Part shown: positions 45,252 through 53,255 of the stretch, piece by piece | How positions within the stretch are numbered: the stretch's first letter is position 1 | How the letters are laid out: each line of letters starts with the position of its first letter | DNA from: an uncultured Spirochaetota bacterium | GTDB lineage: Bacteria > Spirochaetota > Spirochaetia > Treponematales > Rectinemataceae | DNA: 64,000 nt | Assembly (NCBI GenBank): GCA_903821875.1 | Contig: CAIJMU010000127.1 | Coordinates: forward strand, 18,567-82,566 | Direction of reading: 5' to 3' | The notes under the pieces: model-generated | What the model was told of the DNA's origin: nothing | Database searches by the model: none | Seen by the model: the letters and a program-made list of their open reading frames with translations, nothing else | Position numbers and translations under genes: made by a program

Positions 45252-46741
45252 GATCTGACTCCTTGCTTGTGTGCCGAAAGATGGTTCTTGAGGTCGCCGA
45301 TCGCCAGCTCCCCACGGTGGAAGGCGCCCGCTGCGAGGATGGCCCTCGCCCCGGCGCGGGCGGCCTCCTCGAAGTGCCGCATGCCTGCCTCTCCTCCCGC
45401 CGCCCCCCCCGAGGCCACGACGGGGATGCCCGCTGCCCGGGACACGCGGCCTATGAGTTCGAGGTCGTAGCCCGAGCCCGTCCCGTCGCGGTCGATCGAG
45501 GTAAGGAGGATCTCCCCAGCGCCCCGGCGCGCGCCTTCGGCTGCCCAGGCTACGGGGTCAAGCCCGGTGGAGCGGCGGCCCGCCTCGACGACAAGGTCCC
45601 AATTGATATCATTGGGTCCGGGCACCCGGCGGGCATCCACGGCGAGGACTATGCACTGCACGCCGAAGCGCCGCGCCAGGCGGTCGATGATTTCCGGATC
45701 GGCGACGGCGGCGCTGTTGATGGCGACGCGGTCGGCTCCAGCCTCGATCATCGCCACTGCGTCCTCCTCGCGCCTGAGCCCACCACCCATGACGATGGGA
45801 ATGCCCAGGCGGGCCCTCACCCTGCGCAAAGCCTCCAGCGAGGAGGCCCTCCCCTCCACTGTCGCCGTAATGTCGAGCATCGCCAGCTCGTCGGCGCCCT
45901 CGGCCTCGTAGCGGAGCGCGAGGTCGAGGGGATCGCCCGAATCCACAAGGCCTTCGAAGCGCGTACCCTTCACAACTCTACCATTCTTGAGGTCGAGGCA
46001 GGGAATGATCCTGAGCGCAGTGCCGGCGGCATCGATGTCAGTGCTGCCCTGGGCCGCCCCGGACCCCTGTGGCAGCCTCGCTTCCATCCCGAGCCAGCGT
46101 CGGATCAGGCTGAGCCCCCAGGGACCCGATAGCTCCGGATGGAACTGGCAGAGGAGGAGTCCCTCGTTCCATGGTTCCGCGCCCTCGAGGGCGGCGATAA
46201 ATTCTCCACCATAGGACGAGGTCCAGGCCTTGAAACCCCGGGGATTCCCGGCGACGCGGTAGCTGTTGGCGAAGTAGGCCCAGCCTGCCTCAAGGCCCGA
46301 GCTTCCCGCCCCGTAATGGCCCCCGCCCTGACCCCTAGCCGGGACAACCCGATTCCATCCCAATTGGGGCAAAGGCAGGCCCTCGGGGAACCTTGTCACC
46401 TCCGCATCCACCACGCCGATGCCCTGGACCCCGGGGGCCTCCTCGCTCGAGGCGCAGAAGAGCTGCATGCCGAGGCAGATGCCCAGGGTCTTGCCGCCAT
46501 TCCGCACACGCTGGGCAAAGGCCTTTTCCAGGCCGCTGGCTGCAAGCCGTTCCATGGCCGGCCCGAAGGCGCCGACGCCCGGAAGGACGGCGAAATCGGC
46601 AGATAGTATCCGGTCGGCCGTCGTGGCCAGCTCGGCCCGGGCCCCCGCCCGCCCGAGGCAGGCCATGACCGAGGCGAGGTTGGCCGCCCCGGTAGCGGCC
46701 ACGATTACACTCGGAGATATGCCAGCATCTCCTCTATTCAC
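45248..46741 (-). CDS. hisHF: HisH-HisF fusion (imidazole glycerol phosphate synthase)
   Basis: A 497-residue bifunctional enzyme. Residues 1-225 are the HisH glutaminase: GVGAFGPAMERLA, KTLGICLGMQLFC (nucleophile Cys) and LLLCQFHPELSGPWG (His and Glu). A Gly/Ala linker leads to the HisF cyclase barrel (about 240-497): RIIPCLDLKNGRVVKGTRF (catalytic Asp), GGGLRREEDAVAMIEAGADR, IVLAVDARRV (second Asp) and GEILLTSIDRDGTGSGYDLE. Ammonia made by HisH would reach HisF inside one chain, as in the eukaryotic HIS7 enzymes. Most bacteria keep hisH and hisF separate. The gene is coupled by ATGA overlaps to hisB upstream and the hisA fusion downstream. Confidence 0.92.
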   Translation of the reverse strand: MNRGDAGISPSVIVAATGAANLASVMACLGRAGARAELATTADRILSADFAVLPGVGAFGPAMERLAASGLEKAFAQRVRNGGKTLGICLGMQLFCASSEEAPGVQGIGVVDAEVTRFPEGLPLPQLGWNRVVPARGQGGGHYGAGSSGLEAGWAYFANSYRVAGNPRGFKAWTSSYGGEFIAALEGAEPWNEGLLLCQFHPELSGPWGLSLIRRWLGMEARLPQGSGAAQGSTDIDAAGTALRIIPCLDLKNGRVVKGTRFEGLVDSGDPLDLALRYEAEGADELAMLDITATVEGRASSLEALRRVRARLGIPIVMGGGLRREEDAVAMIEAGADRVAINSAAVADPEIIDRLARRFGVQCIVLAVDARRVPGPNDINWDLVVEAGRRSTGLDPVAWAAEGARRGAGEILLTSIDRDGTGSGYDLELIGRVSRAAGIPVVASGGAAGGEAGMRHFEEAARAGARAILAAGAFHRGELAIGDLKNHLSAHKQGVRS

Positions 46742-47586
46742 AATGCTGTCCTTTGTGGACCGAGCGGGGAGGCTGCGCCTGCTGCGCCTGCTGCGGCAGC
46801 AGCGGCTGCAGCGGCTGTAGCGGCTGCTGCAGCTGCCGCGGCTGCTGCAGCTGCCGAGGCTCCAGCTCCGGCAGCGGCCAGGCGCATATCCTCGGAGGCA
46901 AAGCGAAGCGGATCAAGCTCTTCAAGGAGGACCGCGCCCTTGGTGCTTGCCGGGCCATCGGAGCTCGCACCGGACACAGGGACTTCCCTTTCGGCGCAGG
47001 CGGCGCGCAGCGCCAGGGCGAGGGCCTTGAAGGCGGCCTCGGCAGCGTGGTGGGCGTTCTTGTGGCGGAGCACATCGACGTGGAGGGTCATGCGCGCAGC
47101 CATCGCGAGGCTCTCGAGGAAGTGGCCCACGTTTTCCGAGGCGAGCTCCCCGATGCGGCCATCCCCGAGTCCGAGCTCGACCGTCGCGTAGGGACGCCCC
47201 GAGAAGTCGACTACTGCCCTTGCAAGGGCCTCGTCGAGGGGCGCGTAGGCATGGCCGAAGCGCACAGGTACGCCGCTCCGCGAGAGGGCGAGCGCCAGGG
47301 CTTCCCCGAGGATGATGGCACAATCCTCCGTACTATGATGATCGTCTATCTCGAGGTCGCCTACGCAGCGGAGCGAGAGCGAAAAGCCCGCATGCCTCGC
47401 CAGGGAGCCCAGGAGGTGGTCGAGGAATCCGATTCCCGTCGAGACCGCAACCCTGCCGCCAACGCCCCCAACTGCCCCGCCATCGAGGTCCAGGTCGAGG
47501 ATTATCTCCGTTTCCCGCGTCTTCCGCCGGAGGATGGCGCGCCGACGCAGTGTTCCCTCGGCCAGATCCTTGCTTTCCACTCTCAT
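46738..47586 (-). CDS. hisB: Imidazoleglycerol-phosphate dehydratase with poly-Ala tail
   Basis: A 282-residue protein, of which the first 200 or so are the complete enzyme: STGIGFLDHLLGSLARHAGF, DLEIDDHHSTEDCAIILGEA and HVDVLRHKNAHHAAEAAFKA with the His/Glu manganese ligands. It removes water from imidazole-glycerol phosphate. Standard enzymes end near residue 195-200; this one continues about 60 residues into an almost pure Ala/Gly tail (about 232-275), encoded by GC-rich trinucleotide-like repeats. The tail has no known role. No histidinol-phosphatase domain is fused. The ribosome region is AGTTCACATG-proximal with GGAG. The stop overlaps the hisHF start. Confidence 0.92.
   Translation of the reverse strand: MRVESKDLAEGTLRRRAILRRKTRETEIILDLDLDGGAVGGVGGRVAVSTGIGFLDHLLGSLARHAGFSLSLRCVGDLEIDDHHSTEDCAIILGEALALALSRSGVPVRFGHAYAPLDEALARAVVDFSGRPYATVELGLGDGRIGELASENVGHFLESLAMAARMTLHVDVLRHKNAHHAAEAAFKALALALRAACAEREVPVSGASSDGPASTKGAVLLEELDPLRFASEDMRLAAAGAGASAAAAAAAAAAAATAAAAAAAAAGAAGAASPLGPQRTAL
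46768..46885. repeat. Ala-codon low-complexity repeat inside hisB
   Basis: About 118 bases dominated by CTG/CGG/CAG-type triplets (plus strand), containing many short direct repeats such as CGGCTGCTGCAGCTGCCG. On the minus strand they encode a run of Ala with rare Gly, Thr, Ser and Glu-free spacing. Slippage-prone. Confidence 0.75.
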
Positions 47587-47616
47587 GTGAACTCCTTCAC
47601 GGTCATCATGATTGCC

Positions 47617-48525
47617 TCAGGGTACGATCTGCGCAAGCTCGGAGACGACGATATCCTCCCCACCGAGGCGCTTGATCTCGGGGATGAGGGTAGCAAGGCT
47701 CGAGCGGAGGGCGGCGATCTTGATCGCAAAGGCCGTCCCCCCGTGGAGGGCCGAGATGGTCGGCGAACGCATGGAGGGCAGGCCCGCTGCGAGCCGCTCG
47801 AGCTTGTCTGCCGGCACGTTGATCTCGAGCATGACGCGCTTCCTTGCCTCGATGACAGCCCTGGTGAGGAGGGCTATGGTCTCGATGACGTCGCGGCGCG
47901 CCGGATCGTCCATCGCGTGCTTCGAGGCATAGAGCCTCGTCGTACTGCCCATGATCTCGTCGATGATGGCCAGGCCGTTGGCCCGCAGGGTCGAACCGCT
48001 CGCCGCATTGTCGACGATGACGTCGGCGTCCTCGGGAGGGAAGACCTCGGTGGCGCCATAGGAGCGCACGAACTGGGCGTCAGGCGCTGCCTTGGCCATC
48101 CAGGACCGCGCGATGTTCTCGTACTCGGAGGCTACGAGAAGCCTCCTCCCGCCTGCGCCCTGGGAGGGCAGACCACCTTCCTTGATGATTGCGACAGGCG
48201 CTGCAGCCACGACGCGCACCGGATCGAGGCCGGTATCGAGGAGCTCAACCAGGTCAGCGCCAAGCTCGCGGACCCAGTCTGCGCCAGCGAAACCGAGGTC
48301 CCGGCTTCCGAGGTCGAGCATCTCGACGATGTTCTGGGGCTTGAGGATCTTGGTCTCGAGGATAAAGCCGTCCACCCCGCTCGCCGGCGCGCCTACCGTC
48401 GGCCTGTAGCCGCGATCATCGACGCGTACGGGAAGGCCCGAGTCGGCCAGGAGGCGGAAAACCCCCTCCTGCATCCTGCCCTTGGGAAGGGCGAACTTGA
48501 CGGTCGCGTTTTCCTTGCTGTTCAT
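47617..48525 (-). CDS. hisG: ATP phosphoribosyltransferase, long form
   Basis: A 302-residue first enzyme of histidine synthesis (ATP plus PRPP). The catalytic domain has KFALPKGRMQEGVFRLLADS, LGFAGADWVRELGAD and the PRPP loop in DVIVDNAASGSTLRANGL. The last 75 residues (LEINVPADKLERLAAGLPSM, SPTISALHGGTAFAIK, LGGEDIVVSELAQIVP) are the C-terminal regulatory domain found in long HisG, so it should be inhibited by histidine and not need HisZ. The ATG at 48525 has GAGGAG eight bases upstream; an in-frame GTG at 48534 would overlap that site. It is the first structural gene of the operon, behind a His-rich leader peptide. Confidence 0.93.
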   Translation of the reverse strand: MNSKENATVKFALPKGRMQEGVFRLLADSGLPVRVDDRGYRPTVGAPASGVDGFILETKILKPQNIVEMLDLGSRDLGFAGADWVRELGADLVELLDTGLDPVRVVAAAPVAIIKEGGLPSQGAGGRRLLVASEYENIARSWMAKAAPDAQFVRSYGATEVFPPEDADVIVDNAASGSTLRANGLAIIDEIMGSTTRLYASKHAMDDPARRDVIETIALLTRAVIEARKRVMLEINVPADKLERLAAGLPSMRSPTISALHGGTAFAIKIAALRSSLATLIPEIKRLGGEDIVVSELAQIVP

Positions 48526-48620
48526 GTCGGACACTCCTCGGCAATCGATACCGGGGCGCCGCCCGGGTCGGCAGCAGGTTCGCGCAGGCGGCCACTGGAG
48601 GCCATCCCCGCTAACGCAAA

Positions 48621-48642
48621 GCGCCGACCCTGAGGCCGGCGC
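48621..48642 (-). terminator. Attenuator hairpin candidate in his leader
   Basis: On the minus strand GCGCCGGCC and GGTCGGCGC pair over nine bases (one mismatch) around a short TCAG loop, followed by TTTGCGTT. It lies 31 bases after the leader peptide stop and about 95 bases before hisG. The T-run is short, as expected in very GC-rich DNA. A GCGTACGC palindrome just upstream could form part of a competing structure. Confidence 0.55.
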
Positions 48643-48672
48643 TCCCGTCGCGTACGCTTTTAGATCGCGTCC

Positions 48673-48759
48673 CTACGCCACGGAACCACCGGGCCCCAGA
48701 GTATGGTGGCCATGATGGAAATGGGTATGGGAAGGACGCGCTTCAAAGCCAGTGATCAT
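48673..48759 (-). CDS. hisL: His-rich leader peptide of the his operon
   Basis: A 28-codon frame on the minus strand starting ATG at 48759 and ending TAG at 48675-48673. Its middle reads HTHFHHGHH, seven His codons in nine (CAT or CAC). It lies between a TTGACA promoter (48793-48798) and a GC-rich hairpin (48621-48642) upstream of hisG, the layout of a his attenuation leader: ribosome stalling on His codons when histidyl-tRNA is scarce would favour read-through. No Shine-Dalgarno precedes the ATG and the predicted transcript start is only a few bases upstream, so translation may be leaderless. It is too short for ordinary gene finders. What is directly seen is the codon run and order; attenuation is inferred. 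Confidence 0.72.
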   Translation of the reverse strand: MITGFEARPSHTHFHHGHHTLGPGGSVA

Positions 48760-48768
48760 CGTGGAGGC

Positions 48769-48798
48769 TTTGTACTGCCCTGAAGCATCATGTGTCAA
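48769..48798 (-). promoter_or_regulatory. his operon promoter
   Basis: Minus-strand TTGACA (48798-48793), 18-base spacer, TACAAA (48774-48769). The expected start point, near 48762, is just before the leader peptide ATG. Confidence 0.6.
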
Positions 48799-48869
48799 GC
48801 GGTGGGGCGATCCGCTGGAAAAACGACCGCCGCTTCGCCTTCCCGCTGTTTCAGCGCTATCCTGAGACG

Positions 48870-50153
48870 GTGAGCGAACTATCCCTCTCCTTCGCGACCT
48901 CGATGAGCTCGATGTCAGCAGCCGACCGGGCCGCCTGGGACTCCCTGGCCTCGCGATACGGCTGTCCTTTTTATATGTGGGGCTTCCTCGCCCTCCTCGA
49001 GGAGTCCGGATCCATCGTCCCTGAAAAGGGCTGGACGCCTATCCACCTCCTCCTCAAGCGGGAGGGCAGGTTAGTCGGCGCGGCGCCACTCTACGCGAAA
49101 ACTGCCTCCAACGGCGAGTTCGTCTTCGACTTCGAGTTTGCCCGGGTTGCACAGGACAATGACATCGCCTGGTATCCCAAGCTTGTGGCGATGATACCCG
49201 TGACCCCATCGCCACTGTGGCGCGTCCTGGTCGCCGAGGGCGAGGACGAGTCGGCCCTCACCAAGCTCGTCCTCGATGCCGCCCTCGAACTGGCTCGGAC
49301 CAATGGTTTCGGGGGATTTCACGTACTATGGCCATCGGATTCCGTTGCGGCCCTGCTCCGCCAGAGGCGGGCCCTGGGAAGGGATCTGCGGAGGGGCCGC
49401 GCCGGCGAGGACTTCACTGCCTGGGAACACCAGACCTTCCTCTGGAAGGACCGCCTGCCTGAGGCCCCAGCCGGTTTCGGAAGCTTTGAAGGTTGGCTCG
49501 GAGCCTTTTCCAAGAACATGCGCCGCAATGTCCTCCGCGAGCGGGAGGGCCTCGACGCCGCTGGCGTGGAACGCCGCATCATCGAGTCCGATGAGGCTGC
49601 CGGGACACCCGGCCTCCTGTCGCGCATGGCGGACTTCTACGAGGATACCAACGAAAGGTTCGGCCCCTGGGCTGCGCGCTGGCTCGAGCGCGACTTCTTC
49701 CTGCGCCTGCCTGAGTTCATGCCAACTGGATGGATCATGGGGGCAGGCTTCGCGCCCGGAGAGAAGGAGCCAATTGGTCTTTCATTCATGATGCGGGGCG
49801 ACCAGGGGCTCTGGGGCCGCTACTGGGGTTCCTCGCGCTTCGAGGCCGGCCTCCACTTCGAGCTCTGTTACTATCTCCCCATCGAGTGGGCCCTGTCCCG
49901 CGGCCTGGGGTTCTTCGACCCCGGCATGGGCAGCGAGCACAAGGCCCGAAGGGGCTTCCACTCGGTCCTCGCGCCCTCCTTCCACGCCATCTTCGAAGCA
50001 CGCATGGCAGACCTCGTGCACAGGAGCCTCGAGCCCGCCAACCGGGGGGCCGCCCAGGCAGTCACCCTCCTCAACGGGGAGCTGCCCTACCGGCGGGGCC
50101 AGGCAGCCGTAGCGGAACCAGGACCGCCGAAAGGAAACAAGTATGAAGATTAA
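48870..50153 (+). CDS. FemAB/GNAT-like protein (peptidogalycan-biosynthesis family)
   Basis: A 427-residue protein of the GNAT/FemAB-like family often labelled peptidogalycan biosynthesis or recognition (PF04339). Typical patches are FYMWGFLALLEESGS near the start, HLLLKREGRLVGAAPLYAKT, FSKNMRRNVLREREGL, FYEDTNERFGPWA, MMRGDQGLWGRYWGSS and a CYYLPIEWALSRGLGFFDPG end followed by HKARRGF. The fold suggests aminoacyl or acyl transfer, but the substrate is unknown. The GTG at 48870 fits the usual family N-terminus; the frame is open back to 48792, which would overlap the his promoter on the other strand. The last 11 bases overlap the cyclase gene. Confidence 0.8.
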   Translation: MSELSLSFATSMSSMSAADRAAWDSLASRYGCPFYMWGFLALLEESGSIVPEKGWTPIHLLLKREGRLVGAAPLYAKTASNGEFVFDFEFARVAQDNDIAWYPKLVAMIPVTPSPLWRVLVAEGEDESALTKLVLDAALELARTNGFGGFHVLWPSDSVAALLRQRRALGRDLRRGRAGEDFTAWEHQTFLWKDRLPEAPAGFGSFEGWLGAFSKNMRRNVLREREGLDAAGVERRIIESDEAAGTPGLLSRMADFYEDTNERFGPWAARWLERDFFLRLPEFMPTGWIMGAGFAPGEKEPIGLSFMMRGDQGLWGRYWGSSRFEAGLHFELCYYLPIEWALSRGLGFFDPGMGSEHKARRGFHSVLAPSFHAIFEARMADLVHRSLEPANRGAAQAVTLLNGELPYRRGQAAVAEPGPPKGNKYED

Positions 50154-51504
50154 CCCCGAAGCCCTCGAAACGAGGCTCCAGGCTGTCGCAAAGGCCGGCT
50201 TCGCGGACGTGACGGAGGCCGTCAGGGAATTTTTCGGGCACTCCGCAGCCGAGTCCCTTTCGGCCATCAACGCCATGCGCTTCGCCCGTGAGCGGAAACT
50301 TCCGGCCCTGCGTACCCTCCGCGCCTTCCTCATGCTCACGCACGAGGGCGTCTTTGACCTTTCCTGGCAGGTACACTGTCCGCATTGCAGGGGATCGAAC
50401 CAGTCAGCAGCCGGCCTGTCGGAGATCCGGCAGTCGAGCCACTGCCCCGCCTGCGCAGCCGACTATGATGCCAGCTTCGACCAGAACCTGCACCTGGCCT
50501 TTCGTGCCGCGCCAGCCGTCGCCGACCTCGGGGAGCCCGATCCCTTTCTCGAGGCCCTTGCCGGCATGGAATTCGAGGGGACCATCGTCTTTGCCCTGGA
50601 ACCGGGCGACAAGCGCTTTATCGAGCGCGAACTCTCGCCTGGCTACTACCTGGCCGTCGACCACGATCATCGCAATGCCCTCAATCTCGAGGTCCAGACC
50701 AGGGCCTCTGACGAGAAGGCCGGCAAGCCGGCCAGTCAGTCGGGGCGCTTCCTCTGGAAGCTCGGCCAGAAGCTTCCACCCCTCACGCTGAGCCGGCAAC
50801 CCGCAGGCCGGCTCAGGCTCCTCATGCAGAACGATGCGCCCTTCGCCCGCGAAATCCGCTTTTCCCGTCTTCGCACGCCCGACTGGCCTGACGCTGCCCT
50901 GGTCTCCACGCTCCGGGAGTTCCGCAACTTCTTCTCCGACCAGGCCCTCGGCCCTCAGGAGAGCTTCGAGATCAGGAACCTCGCCATCCTCTTCACCGAC
51001 ATCAAGGGTTCCACGGCGATGTACGAGCGGCTCGGGGACGCTGCAGCCTTCCGCATCGTGAAGGAGCATTTCGGCATCATGGACGGACTCGTGGGAGCCC
51101 GCGACGGGGCGATGATCAAGACCATCGGCGACGCAGTCATGGCCGCCTTCCACCGCCCCCTTGACGCGTTAGCCGCAGCCTCCGACATGATCGACGCCTT
51201 CGATCGTTATAATAATGACAAGGGCACAGGGGACGAGGTCATCATCAAGATCGGTGTCCACGCCGGGCCCTGCATCGCGGTCAACCTGAACGACCGCATC
51301 GACTACTTCGGCACAACGGTCAACATCGCGGCCCGCATCCAGGGCCTTTCCGACGGGCGCGACATCATGGTCTCGCGCCGCCTTCACGAGGAAGCGGCAG
51401 CGGCAGGTACCCTCGAAGGCAGGCACTGGTCCGCCGAGGGCTTTTCGGCGGAACTCAAGGGCATCGAAGAGGCGCAGGAGGTCGTGAAGCTCGCGCGGGC
51501 CTGA
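50143..51504 (+). CDS. Class III adenylate/guanylate cyclase with DUF5939-like N-terminus
   Basis: A 453-residue soluble protein. The N-terminal half (about 1-270) resembles DUF5939 and holds a zinc-ribbon-like pair HCPHCRGSN and HCPACAAD. The C-terminal catalytic domain (about 280-445) has both metal Asp residues (AILFTDIKGSTAMYERLGD and MIKTIGDAVMAAF) and the transition-state region DYFGTTVNIAARIQGLSDGR (Asn and Arg). It should make cAMP or cGMP as a homodimer. Substrate-specifying residues are not safely readable. The overlap with the FemAB-like gene implies co-translation. It could feed the cyclic-nucleotide-gated channel at 37886 and possibly Crp-like regulators. Confidence 0.88.
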   Translation: MKINPEALETRLQAVAKAGFADVTEAVREFFGHSAAESLSAINAMRFARERKLPALRTLRAFLMLTHEGVFDLSWQVHCPHCRGSNQSAAGLSEIRQSSHCPACAADYDASFDQNLHLAFRAAPAVADLGEPDPFLEALAGMEFEGTIVFALEPGDKRFIERELSPGYYLAVDHDHRNALNLEVQTRASDEKAGKPASQSGRFLWKLGQKLPPLTLSRQPAGRLRLLMQNDAPFAREIRFSRLRTPDWPDAALVSTLREFRNFFSDQALGPQESFEIRNLAILFTDIKGSTAMYERLGDAAAFRIVKEHFGIMDGLVGARDGAMIKTIGDAVMAAFHRPLDALAAASDMIDAFDRYNNDKGTGDEVIIKIGVHAGPCIAVNLNDRIDYFGTTVNIAARIQGLSDGRDIMVSRRLHEEAAAAGTLEGRHWSAEGFSAELKGIEEAQEVVKLARA

Positions 51505-51589
51505 ACCCCCGCCACCGGGCGCATGTTCCGCACATCCTTTGCATCCTCAAAATTGGCTGAATCTCCTGGCTTGACCGCCCGCCACACCC

Positions 51590-51745
51590 GGTGTAGGTTG
51601 GTCGCGCTCCGAATCGTCCGGTACTGCCGCGCAAGTCAGCGCAATGGCCGACGATCGAGGCGGTTGCGCCGTTGGCGTTGCCGCCAAGGGTCAGGCGGGA
51701 AACGGCCTGGCCTCCCATTCAAGCCGGTCGCCCGACCGGTACGGA
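51590..51745 (+). ncRNA. Moco/Tuco-type riboswitch candidate
   Basis: The 254-base gap before tupA is highly structured. The segment 51684-51719 reads CCAAGGG, an eight-base stem (GGTCAGGC with GCCTGGCC), a GGGAAACG loop, then CTCCC. This matches the hallmark hairpin of Moco RNA, where a GAAA-type loop stem is flanked by AGG and CCUCCC. Upstream, GGTTGGTC, GCGCTCCG and GGCCGACG blocks could form the other helices, and a second hairpin (CCGGTC with GACCGG, 51724-51739) reaches the ribosome site. The downstream genes are tungstate uptake and cofactor synthesis, exactly the known context. The boundary is approximate. Confidence 0.62.
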
Positions 51746-51758
51746 AAGGAGATCGCGC

Positions 51759-52571
51759 ATGAAACGCGCTATCGCAACCATTCTCTCCCTCCTCGTCCTC
51801 ACCGCTGCCTTTTCGCAGACTCCGGCACCCAAGAATCCCGCACTGAGGCTCGCCACGACGACGAGTACCGAGCAGTCCGGACTCCTCGCGGCCATCCTTC
51901 CCGCCTTCGAGAAGGAAAGCGGCTACAAGGTTTCCGTCGTCGCCGTCGGCACCGGGGCCTCCCTCAAGCTCGGGGAAAAGGGCGACGCCGATGTCGTCCT
52001 CGTCCACGCCCGGGCTCTCGAGGACACCTTCATGGCCGCAGGCTTTGGCATCGACCGCCGCGACGTGATGTACAACGACTTCATCGTCGTCGGTCCAGCA
52101 ACTGACCCCGCAGGCCTCGCCTACTCCACCTCGGCCGTCGATGCCTTCGCCCACCTCTTCAGGACCGGCGCCGTCTTCGTATCGCGTGGCGACGCATCCG
52201 GCACTGACGTCAAGGAAAAAGACCTGTGGAAGGCTGCGGGCCTCGCGCCCAAGGGACTCGCCTGGTACCGTGAGATCGGCCAGGGCATGTCGCAGGCCAT
52301 CATGATGGCCGACCAGGTCGGTGGCTACACGCTGGCGGATCGCGCAACCTGGCTGGCGATGAAGGACAAGACAAAACTCAAGGTCCTTTCGGCCGGGGAC
52401 AAGCTCCTCTTCAATCCCTACGGCATCATCACCGTCAACCCGGCCAAGTGGCCCAAGTCCAACGTCGATGGCGCCAAGGCCCTCACCGACTGGATGACCA
52501 GTCCCAAGGGACAGGCCCTCATTACCGCCTACAAGATCGGCGGAGAGCAGTGCTTCTATCTGTTCAACTAG
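51759..52571 (+). CDS. tupA: Tungstate ABC transporter substrate-binding protein
   Basis: A 270-residue periplasmic protein. The signal peptide MKRAIATILSLLVLTAAFSQ is followed by LRLATTTSTEQSGLL, the TupA oxyanion-binding motif (TTTS-x-x-SGLL). GDADVVLVHARALE, FIVVGPATDPAG, FVSRGDASGTDVKEKDLWK and LADRATWLAMK also match TupA/WtpA-like proteins. TupA binds tungstate in preference to molybdate. The ATG at 51759 has AAAGGAG eight bases upstream, at the end of the riboswitch candidate. It is the first gene of the tup-moe-moa operon. Confidence 0.93.
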   Translation: MKRAIATILSLLVLTAAFSQTPAPKNPALRLATTTSTEQSGLLAAILPAFEKESGYKVSVVAVGTGASLKLGEKGDADVVLVHARALEDTFMAAGFGIDRRDVMYNDFIVVGPATDPAGLAYSTSAVDAFAHLFRTGAVFVSRGDASGTDVKEKDLWKAAGLAPKGLAWYREIGQGMSQAIMMADQVGGYTLADRATWLAMKDKTKLKVLSAGDKLLFNPYGIITVNPAKWPKSNVDGAKALTDWMTSPKGQALITAYKIGGEQCFYLFN

Positions 52572-52583
52572 GACGATAGGCCG

Positions 52584-53255
52584 GTGAAAGAGGCCTTCGT
52601 CCTTTTGTTCTCAGGGGATGCCGAGACCTGGGAGATCATCGCGAGGAGCCTGCGCTTCTCGCTTTTCTCCACGGTCTTTTCCCTCCTTCCCGGCATCGCC
52701 CTGGGGATGTGGATGGCCGAAAAGGACGACCGGCCGCGGCGCCTCGCCGCTACTGTGGTGGGTGCCCTCACAGCCCTTCCCACGGTGGTCGTCGGCCTCC
52801 TCGTCTACAGCCTCATCTCCCGCTCCGGGCCGCTGGGGGAGCTGGGCTGGCTCTTCACGCAGTGGGGGGTGGTCCTCGGACAGTCCCTCCTGGCCTTTCC
52901 CATTGTAGCCAGCCTCGTGTGGTCGGGGCTCGCCCGCTTCGACCCGCGCTTCCGCGAGACCCTCGCCACCCTCGGGGGGCGGGGCTTCGGAAAAACCATC
53001 GCAATACTGAGGGAAGGAGCCCCCGTCCTTGCCGGAGCTGTCGTAGCCGCCTTCGGGCGCGTCACCGGCGAGGTCGGTGTCGCCATGATGCTCGGCGGCA
53101 ACATCCGCTTTTCTACCCGGACGATGACTACGGCCATCGCCCTCGACGCGTCCAAGGGCGAGTTCGAGCGCGCCATCTCCCTGGGCGTTGCCCTCCTGGT
53201 CATCGCCCTCGCAGTGAATTTTGTGGTCCACAGCCTGAGGCCCCATGAGCGCTGA
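52584..53255 (+). CDS. tupB: Tungstate ABC transporter permease
   Basis: A 223-residue inner-membrane protein with about five helices. The ATPase-coupling loop ETLATLGGRGFGKTIAILRE (EAA-like) is followed by VLAGAVVAAFGRVTGEVGVA and MMLGGNIRF, as in TupB. GTG start at 52584, 12 bases after tupA. The end overlaps tupC by 11 bases, so the two are translationally coupled. Confidence 0.92.
   Translation: MKEAFVLLFSGDAETWEIIARSLRFSLFSTVFSLLPGIALGMWMAEKDDRPRRLAATVVGALTALPTVVVGLLVYSLISRSGPLGELGWLFTQWGVVLGQSLLAFPIVASLVWSGLARFDPRFRETLATLGGRGFGKTIAILREGAPVLAGAVVAAFGRVTGEVGVAMMLGGNIRFSTRTMTTAIALDASKGEFERAISLGVALLVIALAVNFVVHSLRPHER

Noticed and set aside
46753..48633. 626-residue plus-strand frame opposite hisB and hisG
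   Set aside because: It is antisense to two conserved enzymes, begins in the poly-Ala repeat and has no domain.
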